Assembly: GCF_003967195.1 (NCBI RefSeq)
Contig: NZ_AP018725.1
Coordinates: 1,922,001-1,986,000, forward strand
Source of the DNA: Sulfuriflexus mobilis
GTDB taxonomy: Bacteria; Pseudomonadota; Gammaproteobacteria; AKS1
DNA: 64,000 nt
Reading direction: 5' to 3'
Shown: positions 44,718 to 54,333 of the stretch, piece after piece
Numbering within the stretch: the stretch's first letter is position 1
Layout of the letters: each line of letters opens with the position of its first letter
Position numbers and translations under genes: made by a program
Notes under the pieces: model-generated
What the model was told of the DNA's origin: nothing
Databases searched by the model: none
What the model saw: only the letters and a program-made list of their open reading frames with translations

Positions 44718-44794
44718 TGGCGCGCCTGGAGCGATTCGAACGCCCGACCGCCTGGTTCGTAGCCAGGTACTCTATCCAGCTGAGCTACAGGCGC
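44718..44794 (-). tRNA. tRNA-Arg(ACG)
   Basis: 77 nt including an encoded CCA. Acceptor GCGCCTG pairs with CAGGCGC; the anticodon loop CTACGAA gives ACG (read as ICG); D-loop AGCTGGATAGA and T-loop TTCGAAT are canonical. It corresponds to the argVYZQ family, which in E. coli follows csrA and serV in tandem copies. Here one intact gene remains, followed by two 3'-end relics on its downstream side. Confidence 0.97.
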
Positions 44795-44911
44795 TTAAGA
44801 GGCGCGTATTATCCTTGGAATCCACCATTCAGTCAAGATTAGTTCCTGCTAATGTACACCGAATTTCGCGCTAAGCATCCGTGTTTGTTGAGAAATAATC
44901 CTGTCGAGGGT

Positions 44912-44973
44912 TTCAAATCCCTCGCCTAAGAACCAAAAAACCGCCCAGTGGGCGGTTTTTTGGTTATGGCGGA
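44912..44973. repeat. Duplicated unit: inverted T-arm, terminator and tRNA-Ser CCA end
   Basis: An inverted tRNA-Ser T-arm (CGAGGGTTTCAAATCCCTCG), the linker CCTAAG, the terminator at 44931-44965 and TGGCGGA (44967-44973, the last 7 nt of tRNA-Ser) repeat the arrangement found at 45181-45250 beside the intact gene, with only small indels. Confidence 0.85.
44931..44965. terminator. Perfect bidirectional terminator hairpin, copy 1
   Basis: A perfect 16-bp stem, AACCAAAAAACCGCCC with its complement, around AGT. It duplicates the tRNA-Ser terminator at 45206. Confidence 0.88.
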
Positions 44974-45029
44974 TGCCCTGACGCTGGAAGCGTAGGGTAC
45001 TCATAATGAAGCCCGAAGGGATTCTATGA
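44974..45029. repeat. Hairpin element H, copy 1, splitting a tRNA-Ser 3' relic
   Basis: A 56-nt insert starting TGCCCTGACGCTGG and carrying the hairpin CTCATAATGAAGCCC/GGGATTCTATGAG. It separates TGGCGGA from GAGCGAGGGATT, which are contiguous in the intact tRNA-Ser. A relative lies at 45606-45662. Confidence 0.75.
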
Positions 45030-45041
45030 GAGCGAGGGATT
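45030..45041 (-). repeat. tRNA-Ser 3' relic (T-arm side)
   Basis: GAGCGAGGGATT continues the tRNA-Ser 3' end begun at 44967-44973 and stops at the T-loop, at the position corresponding to the break in the tRNA-Arg relics, where the core element begins. Confidence 0.8.
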
Positions 45042-45103
45042 ACTCGGGCTATCGCCCTCGCCCTTCGGGCCGCCTTTGGCGTTCTGCGCTGCTCCGCAGC
45101 TTG
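45042..45103. repeat. Palindromic core element 3 beside tRNA-Ser relic
   Basis: It starts ACTCGGGCTATCGCCCTCGC and includes CCCTTCGGG, GTTCTGCGCTGCTCCGCAGC and TTGT. It is the same family as the cores beside the tRNA-Arg relics, joined here to a different tRNA at the same T-loop point. A further small hairpin (CCTGATGAAACCC/GGGGTTCTGAGG) follows at 45129-45156. Confidence 0.8.
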
Positions 45104-45205
45104 TGACCGGAGCGATGCGTAGGAAATACCTGATGAAACCCGAAGGGGTTCTGAGGTGCAAACCGGCTTTTTATATTCATCGAGGGTTCAAATCCCTCGC
45201 CTAAG

Positions 45206-45242
45206 AACCAAAAAAACCGCCCAGTGGGCGGTTTTTTTGGTT
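45206..45242. terminator. Terminator of tRNA-Ser, copy 2 of the duplicated hairpin
   Basis: A perfect 17-bp stem, AACCAAAAAAACCGCCC with its complement, around AGT, immediately beyond the CCA end of tRNA-Ser on the minus strand. It is symmetrical and therefore able to act in both directions. Confidence 0.9.
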
Positions 45243-45243
45243 A

Positions 45244-45334
45244 TGGCGGAGAGCGAGGGATTCGAACCCTCGATAGGGTATAAGCCTATACACCCTTAGC
45301 AGGGGTGCGCCTTCAGCCACTCGGCCAGCTCTCC
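45244..45334 (-). tRNA. tRNA-Ser(GCT)
   Basis: 91 nt with encoded CCA, a class II tRNA. Acceptor GGAGAGC pairs with GCTCTCC; anticodon loop CTGCTAA gives GCT; a long variable arm (GTATAGGCTTATACCC) and the T-arm GAGGGTTCGAATCCCTC are present. It corresponds to serV downstream of csrA in E. coli. Fragments of its 3' end lie downstream and of its 5' end upstream. Confidence 0.97.
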
Positions 45335-45402
45335 AATTCTTTCTATTACCCACTAATAGTACGACAGGTAACGTATTTTGCACGGCACACGCTATTTAAA
45401 AC

Positions 45403-45522
45403 GGGGTGCGCGTTACTCGGGACTCCGTCCCTCGCCCCTTCGGGGCCGTCGTCGTCCATCTCCGATGGCTCCAACGTTCAAGCGGCAAAGCCGCTTAGTC
45501 AGCCACTCGGCCAGCTCTCCAA
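45403..45522 (-). repeat. tRNA-Ser 5' relic interrupted by a core element
   Basis: GGGGTGCGC (45403-45411) and CAGCCACTCGGCCAGCTCTC (45500-45519) are nearly contiguous in the intact gene. Here 88 bp separate them, starting GTTACTCGGGACTCCGTCCC and containing CCCCTTCGGGG and AGCGGCAAAGCCGCT. The break falls in the D-arm. It is the fourth member of the core family in 1.2 kb. Confidence 0.78.
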
Positions 45523-45605
45523 AAACTCTAACTATCAGTATTAAACGGTTCTAACTACTCCATTGCATCCAATATAAAATGGAGCCACTTGCCGGAGCAG
45601 AGCGT

Positions 45606-45709
45606 TGCCCTGACACTCAATGTGTAGGGTACTCACAATGAACCCTTCAGGGTTCTGTGAGACAACCTAATGAAGCCCGAAGGGATTCTAGGTGCGGCCA
45701 GCTCTCCAA
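45606..45709. repeat. Hairpin element H, copy 2, followed by a short tRNA-Ser 5' relic
   Basis: TGCCCTGACACTCAATGTGT starts a 57-nt relative of the H element (45606-45662) with the hairpin CACAATGAACCCT/AGGGTTCTGTG. A second hairpin (CCTAATGAAGCCC/GGGATTCTAGG, 45666-45692) follows, then CGGCCAGCTCTCCAA (45695-45709), the first 13 nt of tRNA-Ser with two upstream bases. Confidence 0.75.
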
Positions 45710-45766
45710 ATATCCACAGAGGATGACCTCAGCGAGAGCGGTATTATATAGGGTTAATGCGAAAGC

Positions 45767-45803
45767 AAAAAGCCCCGACCGGCACTTGGTCGAGGCTTTT
45801 TTT
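45767..45803 (-). terminator. Terminator downstream of csrA
   Basis: AAAAAGCCCCGACC and GGTCGAGGCTTTTT pair with one C-A mismatch around a short loop, ending in a U-run on the minus strand, 84 bp beyond the csrA stop. Confidence 0.85.
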
Positions 45804-45887
45804 ATCCGCCTGGCTTAAAATCAGCCAATATAGCGAAAATAAGCGAAATGGCTTGTTACCCACCCCAGAAATTCCGGGGAAAACGTC

Positions 45888-46094
45888 TTACTCGCTTACT
45901 GTGGACTCATCTTTTACTGCGGGCTCATCTTTCTCACGCTGAATGCGCTCGTAGATCTCCTCACGGTGTACTGTGACATCCTTTGGGGCATTCACACCGA
46001 TTCGTACCTGGTTACCCTTCACCCCGAGTACGGTAACGGTGACATCGTCACCGATAATCAGCGTTTCGCCGACACGTCTTGTCAAAATTAACAT
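45888..46094 (-). CDS. csrA: CsrA, carbon storage/translation regulator
   Basis: 68 residues starting [20 protein letters not shown], with [20 protein letters not shown] and REEIYERIQ, the conserved RNA-binding strands of CsrA/RsmA. It binds GGA motifs in mRNA leaders and represses or stabilises translation, typically controlling biofilm, motility and central carbon use (established). The C-terminal tail is acidic and slightly longer than in E. coli (61). AGGAG precedes the ATG. It lies between lysC and the tRNA genes as in related gammaproteobacteria. Confidence 0.97.
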   Translation of the reverse strand: MLILTRRVGETLIIGDDVTVTVLGVKGNQVRIGVNAPKDVTVHREEIYERIQREKDEPAVKDESTVSE

Positions 46095-46320
46095 GTTACT
46101 GCTCTCCTGATAGAACCATTACAACAATTGGTTGAGTCATCCTTTTCGAACTCGTTTTATATATCGTCCAGCAGAGTCGAAAACTATACCCCTAAGCCCC
46201 TGTTAACGTCATAAAAAATATGCCGTTATCTCTCCCGATTGTATTAGCCTGCCATGGCCTTCTGATTATATACTAATTCTATAGCCTTATTTTAAATAGG
46301 TACATACGGGTTTATTATTA

Positions 46321-47544
46321 TTATAAATCTTCTTTAAGATCAAAGGCTTGATGAAGTGCGCGCACGCCAAGCTCAAGGTACTTTTCATCTACCACCACAG
46401 AAACCTTGATCTCAGAGGTAGAAATCATCTGAATATTAATATTTTCGGCCGCCAGGGTCGAAAACATTTTACTGGCAATACCGGCATGCGAACGCATGCC
46501 CACGCCTACCAGTGAAATCTTGATGATCTTATCATCACCCTTCACCTCGCGGGCGGAAAGTTCCCTGGCGACCTGCTTCAGTACCTCCATACCACGCGCA
46601 AATTCGTTGCGGTGCACCGTGAAGGTGAAATCGGTGGTGTCATCGGCCGCGACGTTCTGCACAATCATATCCACTTCGATATTGGCATCGGCAATCGGAC
46701 CGAGGATCTTGGAGGCCACACCGGGATGATCCGGCACACCCAGAATGGTCAGCTTGGCCTCGTCACGATTGAAGGCAATACCTGAAATAACCGGTTGTTC
46801 CATGCTTGTTTCCTCGGAGGTGATCAGCGTGCCCTGCCCTCCCTCATCAAATGAAGACAGCACACGCAGTGGCACATTGTACTTGCTGGCAAACTCGACC
46901 GAACGGATCTGCAAAACTTTCGAGCCAAGACTCGCCATCTCGAGCATTTCTTCGTAGGTGATACGATCCAGCCGGCGGGCCTCCGGCACCACACGCGGGT
47001 CGGTGGTGTAGACACCGTCCACATCCGTATAAATCTGACACTCATCGGCCTTCAGCGCGGCGGCCATGGCCACGGCAGTGGTATCCGAACCGCCACGACC
47101 CAGGGTTGTGACATTACCGTGTTCGTCGATACCCTGGAACCCGGCGACCACCACGACGCGACCGGCATCGAGGTCGGCGCGTACCTTGGCATCGCTAATA
47201 TCCATAATACGTGCCTTATTATGCGTGCTATCGGTCAGTATTCGTACCTGGCTGCCGGTATAGGAACGAGCCGGGTAACCACGCGCCTCCAGACACATGC
47301 TCAACAGGGCGATGGTCACCTGTTCACCGGTGGAGAGCAACACGTCCAGCTCACGCGGGGTTGGGCGGTCACTGACACCCGCGGCGAGTTCGAGCAGGCG
47401 ATTGGTTTCACCGCTCATGGCAGACAGCACGATAATCATTTGATCACCGGCATCACGACCTTTAATCACACGATCGGCCACGGCCTGGATGCGTTCGACG
47501 CTACCCACCGAGGTGCCACCATATTTTTGAACGATTAATGCCAT
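46321..47544 (-). CDS. lysC: Aspartate kinase
   Basis: 407 residues: N-terminal kinase domain with VQKYGGTSVGSVERIQAVAD and the GFQGIDEHGNVTTLGRGGSD catalytic loop, then two ACT domains (FNRDEAKLTILGVPDHPG and KIISLVGVGMRSHAGI-like segments). It phosphorylates L-aspartate at the head of lysine, threonine and methionine synthesis. Stand-alone aspartokinases of this form are feedback-regulated through the ACT domains. It lies 100 bp downstream of alaS. Confidence 0.95.
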   Translation of the reverse strand: MALIVQKYGGTSVGSVERIQAVADRVIKGRDAGDQMIIVLSAMSGETNRLLELAAGVSDRPTPRELDVLLSTGEQVTIALLSMCLEARGYPARSYTGSQVRILTDSTHNKARIMDISDAKVRADLDAGRVVVVAGFQGIDEHGNVTTLGRGGSDTTAVAMAAALKADECQIYTDVDGVYTTDPRVVPEARRLDRITYEEMLEMASLGSKVLQIRSVEFASKYNVPLRVLSSFDEGGQGTLITSEETSMEQPVISGIAFNRDEAKLTILGVPDHPGVASKILGPIADANIEVDMIVQNVAADDTTDFTFTVHRNEFARGMEVLKQVARELSAREVKGDDKIIKISLVGVGMRSHAGIASKMFSTLAAENINIQMISTSEIKVSVVVDEKYLELGVRALHQAFDLKEDL

Positions 47545-47644
47545 ACTTGCTTCACATGCGCCAGCTTGTGCCGCCCATTATTACTTTCACAAAGGGCGGA
47601 GATTAAACACGAAAATCCAATGGATATAAAGGGCTTTTGGCCAT

Positions 47645-50699
<3,055 letters not shown>

Positions 50700-50804
50700 C
50701 TCAATTGGCCTCAAACCCCACAGCCAGGCGCGTATTTTAGCCTAGCCGGACAATGACTTAAAGTGGCATAGCCACATACGCGTGGCCGTACCCTACGGAA
50801 ATGC

Positions 50805-50830
50805 AAAAGGGGTGCATCAGCACCCCTTTT
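50805..50830 (-). terminator. recA-recX intergenic terminator
   Basis: AAAAGGGGTGC and GCACCCCTTTT form a perfect 11-bp stem with loop ATCA, 22 bp after the recA stop. A terminator here, attenuating recX, is also known in E. coli. Confidence 0.9.
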
Positions 50831-50851
50831 GGTCAAGTTTTAACCAAATAC

Positions 50852-51928
50852 TCAGACTTCAGCATCCTCTTCCAACAGACTGTCATCTTCTTCAAGATCG
50901 GCAGTGGCCGCTTTGGCTATGGCCTCCTTGCTTGGCAGCATCTTGGCGCGGATCTGTGCCTCGATTTCATCCGACATTTCCGGGTTCTCTTTCAGGAAGT
51001 TACGCACATTGTCCTTACCCTGACCGATGCGCTCACCATTATAGCTGTACCAGGCCCCGGCCTTGTCGATGATGTCGAGGTTAACGCCCATATCGATGAT
51101 CTCGCCATGGTGGGAGATCCCCTCGCCGTAGAGGATATCGAACTGTACCTGTTTGAACGGTGGTGCGACCTTGTTTTTCACCACCTTGACCCGGGTCTCG
51201 TTACCGAGGATCTCGTCACCCTTCTTGATGGCACCAATACGGCGGATATCCAGACGCACCGAGGCGTAGAACTTCAGGGCGTTACCCCCGGTGGTGGTCT
51301 CGGGGTTGCCGAACATAACGCCGATCTTCATACGAATCTGGTTAATAAAGATGACCATGGTGTTCGAGCGTTTGATGTTACCGGTCAGCTTACGCAGGGC
51401 CTGTGACATGAGGCGGGCCTGCAGGCCCATGTGGGAATCACCCATATCGCCTTCAATTTCAGCCTTTGGTGTCAATGCCGCGACCGAGTCGACCACCAGC
51501 ACATCCACCGCCCCGGAGCGCACCAGCATATCGGTGATTTCCAGCGCCTGCTCGCCGGTATCCGGCTGCGAGACCAGCAGGTCATCGATATTCACGCCCA
51601 GCTTTTCGGCATAACTCGGGTCCAGCGCATGCTCGGCATCGACAAAGGCACAGGTACCGCCGGCCTTCTGCGCCTCGGCGATCACATGCAGGGTCAGGGT
51701 CGTCTTACCGGAAGATTCCGGGCCATAGATCTCGACCACACGACCTCTGGGCAGACCACCGATGCCAAGCGCGACATCCAGCCCCAGGGAACCGGTCGAA
51801 ACCACTTCAATATCGTTATTCACGCCTTCATCACCAAGGCGCATCACCGAGCCCTTGCCGAACTGCTTTTCGATTTGTCCCAGTGCGGCGCTGAGTGCCT
51901 TGTTCTTCTGATCATCTGTATTAGCCAT
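50852..51928 (-). CDS. recA: RecA recombinase
   Basis: 358 residues from ATG 51928 ([20 protein letters not shown]) with AGGAG upstream; the frame open to 51955 adds only leader residues. Walker A is [11 protein letters not shown], Walker [10 protein letters not shown], and the L1/L2 DNA loops are conserved ([11 protein letters not shown]-type segment and [17 protein letters not shown]). The acidic tail [13 protein letters not shown] is typical. It directs homologous recombination and LexA self-cleavage. Confidence 0.98.
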   Translation of the reverse strand: MANTDDQKNKALSAALGQIEKQFGKGSVMRLGDEGVNNDIEVVSTGSLGLDVALGIGGLPRGRVVEIYGPESSGKTTLTLHVIAEAQKAGGTCAFVDAEHALDPSYAEKLGVNIDDLLVSQPDTGEQALEITDMLVRSGAVDVLVVDSVAALTPKAEIEGDMGDSHMGLQARLMSQALRKLTGNIKRSNTMVIFINQIRMKIGVMFGNPETTTGGNALKFYASVRLDIRRIGAIKKGDEILGNETRVKVVKNKVAPPFKQVQFDILYGEGISHHGEIIDMGVNLDIIDKAGAWYSYNGERIGQGKDNVRNFLKENPEMSDEIEAQIRAKMLPSKEAIAKAATADLEEDDSLLEEDAEV

Positions 51929-51987
51929 CTTGCTTCTCCTGTTCTTAAGTGACATCTCGTTGTTTGCTCAGGTGTTTTCAATTCGTG

Positions 51988-52004
51988 GTGAGGCCATCCC
52001 TCAC
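51988..52004. promoter_or_regulatory. Small hairpin in the recA leader
   Basis: GTGAGG and CCTCAC pair around CCATC in the predicted 5' untranslated leader of recA. Function unknown. Confidence 0.45.
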
Positions 52005-52016
52005 CTGTTGCAAGAG

Positions 52017-52045
52017 AGAATAGGCTATACTTTCGCCTGTGTCAA
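52017..52045 (-). promoter_or_regulatory. Predicted sigma-70 promoter of recA
   Basis: On the minus strand TTGACA (52040-52045), a 17-bp spacer and TATTCT (52017-52022) lie about 90 bp upstream of the recA ATG. No LexA box of the CTGT-N8-ACAG type is visible nearby. Confidence 0.65.
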
Positions 52046-52151
52046 TACTTTTTACCACCTAGATAATTTATACTTTGTCATAATTTTTACTCAGGTGCTT
52101 TATATAGTTGGGGAAGGCGCTATAATTCCTTGTAAATTCAATGGAGTTAGC

Positions 52152-53051
52152 ATGGCAAGTCCGTACAAATCCCCTGCCGAGGTCAAATGGGCCGTACGCC
52201 AGCGGTTCCTCTATATAGAGATCATGGCCTTTTATACCGGCCTGGTGACGCGCAGTGACGTGGCGCGAACCTTTGGCCTCTCCGATGCCGCCGCCACCAA
52301 GGACCTGAAGGCCTACAGCGAGCAGGCCCCGGACAACCTCGCCTACCGCCACAGTGTGTTCGGCTTCGTGCCGACCGCGAGCTTCCAGGCCCTGTTTGCC
52401 GACCTCTCGCCTGAGGTCGTGCTGCCGATGATCGCCGCCAACCTCGCCACGGTCGGCGGCGCGGCAGGCCTTGATGGTGATGAGAATGTCTACGGTATCC
52501 CGGTCGAGGCCCTGCCCCTGCCGACCCGCCTGCCCAGTGTTGAGGTCTGCGCACCGATCATCCGCGCCATGAAACAACACCAGCAGTTACGCGTCCGTTA
52601 CAAATCCCTGTCAGACCGTCAGGCCGAAGAAAACCGCATCATTGAACCGCACTCTCTGGTTAACACCGACCTGCGCTGGCACGTGCGCGCCTACAGTCAC
52701 GATACTTATGATTTCCGAGATTTTGTGCTCTCACGCATCGTCGAGGCCGAGCTGCTGGATCAAGACGCCGAGTCCAACATCCAGTACGACGACGACTGGG
52801 TAGAACTCGCCACCCTGCAACTCGCCCCGCACCCGAAACTGGATGCGCGCAAGCGAGAGAGTTTATTAGTCGATTACGATGCACAAGGTGAGGTGATTGA
52901 ACTGGAGGTTAGGCATGCCCTGGTCGGTTACCTGCTGCATCGCCTGTCGGTGGATACGTCGGTGGATCATTCCATGAACCCGAATGCCTACCAGTTGGTA
53001 CTGGTGAACCGGGATGAGATTGAGCCGTTTGCGGGGTGGGCGTTTTTGTAA
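52152..53051 (+). CDS. WYL-domain transcriptional regulator
   Basis: 299 residues from ATG 52152 with GGAG upstream. An N-terminal winged helix-turn-helix (YTGLVTRSDVARTFGLSDAA) precedes a WYL domain: IRAMKQHQQLRVRYKSLSDR, then IIEPHSLVNTDLRWHVRAYS and DFRDFVLSRIVEAEL. WYL proteins sense nucleic acids or nucleotides and often repress defence or DNA-repair genes (BrxR/CapW group; family knowledge). It is divergent from recA and about 220 bp away; no defence genes are in the window. Its promoter region is AT-rich. Confidence 0.82.
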   Translation: MASPYKSPAEVKWAVRQRFLYIEIMAFYTGLVTRSDVARTFGLSDAAATKDLKAYSEQAPDNLAYRHSVFGFVPTASFQALFADLSPEVVLPMIAANLATVGGAAGLDGDENVYGIPVEALPLPTRLPSVEVCAPIIRAMKQHQQLRVRYKSLSDRQAEENRIIEPHSLVNTDLRWHVRAYSHDTYDFRDFVLSRIVEAELLDQDAESNIQYDDDWVELATLQLAPHPKLDARKRESLLVDYDAQGEVIELEVRHALVGYLLHRLSVDTSVDHSMNPNAYQLVLVNRDEIEPFAGWAFL

Positions 53052-53396
53052 GAGCGTTTAACCGCAAAGGTCGCGAAGTAACGCGAAGGAAAACAAACAA
53101 TAACACCATAATAAGGCTGGATTCATTACCCGCCTGGTCTTACACTCAAAATATAATAACGAGGGATAGGATGTCTCGCACTTCTCAGACAATCTTTCCT
53201 GAACAAGAAAAATAAGTATAGGGAAACGCAATAATTCCTAATATTTAACTCAGGTATTATCTAACCTTAGATTGTCATTTTAGATATTGTTTGAGTCCTT
53301 ATATTTTTAGTTACGTTGTTGAAACATTTAATAGCAAGGGTGTTATGCACCCTAAATGCCCGAATTAAAAAGGACATTTAGGTCCACTAATTATAG
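53052..53396. other. 345-bp gap before the first integron-type cassette
   Basis: No gene. It starts with a repeat-like AACCGCAAAGGTCGCGAAGT segment and ends with an imperfect palindrome (CTAAATGCCC/GGACATTTAG, about 53351-53381) just before the recombination point at 53396/53397. No attI or integrase gene could be identified. Confidence 0.5.
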
Positions 53397-53865
53397 TTAG
53401 CGCAAAGGAATAAATTGTATGGAAGCAGAAATATTACAAGAATTAGAAACAATTCGTGTATTTGTTTTTATTATTATGTGCGTAGTAGCTGTTTGGGGAT
53501 TGGTGAAAACAATAGAGTCAACTCAGAATATAGTTGTAAGTTTCAAAAAGGCATGGGATACGTTTTTTGAAAATAGAGTTGTTGGGTTGATTGATAAAGG
53601 CGAATATCAAGAAGCCATTTCTGAGTGCAAAAATAAGTTAAAGAAATACCCTAACCATGTTGATGCCAACTGGCTCATAGCAAAAGCTTATTATTTCACT
53701 GAGAATAACGAACTTTCAAAAGTGCATTTTGAGAAATCTATCTATCTAGTGCCGGGTTGGGAAAATATAGCAAGCGAATATATTGAGAAAATAAATGCGC
53801 GCTAACAAGGCACTCCACCGGACGCAAATTACGCTACGCTTCATTTGCGCCCGTGAGTTTAAACG
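53397..53865 (+). mobile_element. Integron-type gene cassette 1
   Basis: The cassette starts TTAGCGC (after G 53396) and ends at the G of the R' box of its attC (53865). The start is the exact complement of the R'' box GCGCTAA at 53799, which is the internal check expected of a circularisable cassette. It carries the TPR-like gene. Confidence 0.82.
53419..53805 (+). CDS. Cassette-borne membrane-anchored TPR-like protein
   Basis: 128 residues. One membrane segment (about 12-30, FVFIIMCVVAVWGLVKTI) is followed by a cytoplasmic part with a tetratricopeptide-like pair: YQEAISECKNKLKKYPNHVD and WLIAKAYYFTENNELSKVHF. Such short anchored TPR proteins mediate protein contacts; the role is unknown. 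AAGGA precedes the ATG. Its TAA lies within the R'' box of the cassette attC site, a normal arrangement for cassette genes. Its base composition is AT-richer than the recA region. Confidence 0.78.
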   Translation: MEAEILQELETIRVFVFIIMCVVAVWGLVKTIESTQNIVVSFKKAWDTFFENRVVGLIDKGEYQEAISECKNKLKKYPNHVDANWLIAKAYYFTENNELSKVHFEKSIYLVPGWENIASEYIEKINAR

Positions 53866-53871
53866 TTACGT
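53799..53871 (+). mobile_element. attC recombination site of cassette 1
   Basis: R'' box GCGCTAAC (53799-53806) and R' box GTTACGT (53865-53871) bracket an imperfect palindrome: the inner arms CGCAAAT and ATTTGCG pair, as do outer arms containing CACTCC and GTGAG. The organisation fits the single-strand-folded attC structure; R' departs from GTTRRRY at one position. Confidence 0.82.
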
Positions 53872-54309
53872 GTAAAAGGAAATGAAATGGAATTCCAAGC
53901 AATACCAATAATAAGAATATTTGACGAAAGGAAAGCTAAAGAATTTTATTTAGGCTTTCTCGGTATGAATCTCGATTGGGAGCACCGGTTTGAGGCAGGC
54001 TTTCCAATTTATATGCAGGTATCATGTGGAAATTTAGTATTTCACTTGAGTGAGCATTCAGGCGATTGTACTCCGGGCTCAAAAGTATTCGTCAATACAA
54101 ATGAACTCGATAATCTTTTCAAAGAGATTATCTCAAAAGATTACAAATACAATAAACCGGAAATGACTACTGCACCTTGGGGTGCAAAAGTATTTGAAGT
54201 TACAGATCCGTTTTCAAACAAGGTTCTATTTAATGAACAGGCAAAAACATAACAAGGTACTCGCGTGTGACACTGCGCGCTATCGCGCTTGCACCCCACA
54301 GCCTGAACG
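53866..54309 (+). mobile_element. Integron-type gene cassette 2
   Basis: The cassette starts TTACGTG and ends at G 54309 within R' GTTAAAC. Its R'' box ACATAAC matches the complement of its own start in 6 of 7 positions. It carries the glyoxalase-fold gene. Confidence 0.82.
53887..54252 (+). CDS. Cassette-borne glyoxalase/bleomycin-resistance-fold (VOC) protein
   Basis: 121 residues with paired beta-alpha-beta-beta-beta modules: IPIIRIFDERKAKEFYLGFL at the start, NLVFHLSEHSGD in the middle and PWGAKVFEVTDPFSNKVLFN at the end, the last holding the usual metal-ligand strand. Members bind or modify small toxic compounds and are frequent integron cargo. AAGGA precedes the ATG, and the TAA lies in the attC R'' box. 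The substrate is unknown. Confidence 0.85.
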   Translation: MEFQAIPIIRIFDERKAKEFYLGFLGMNLDWEHRFEAGFPIYMQVSCGNLVFHLSEHSGDCTPGSKVFVNTNELDNLFKEIISKDYKYNKPEMTTAPWGAKVFEVTDPFSNKVLFNEQAKT

Positions 54310-54315
54310 TTAAAC
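54247..54315 (+). mobile_element. attC recombination site of cassette 2
   Basis: R'' ACATAAC (54247-54253) and a perfect GTTRRRY R' box GTTAAAC (54309-54315) enclose an imperfect palindrome with GCGTGTG / CCCACAGC and TGCGCGC / GCGCTTGCA arms. No third attC was found downstream. Confidence 0.8.
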
Positions 54316-54333
54316 GCCATCAATTAAACTCCT

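Noticed and set aside
44300-45760. Regularly spaced direct repeats that could suggest a CRISPR array
   Set aside because: The repeats are identifiable tRNA gene ends and palindromic elements at unequal spacing, without uniform unique spacers, leader or cas genes.
51929-52151. LexA box upstream of recA
   Set aside because: No CTGT-N8-ACAG palindrome could be found; only a sigma-70-like promoter and a small hairpin.
53320-53402. A third attC upstream of cassette 1
   Set aside because: The recombination point GTTAGCG is present and a palindrome lies nearby, but no convincing R'' box or arm pairing was found, so it was not called.
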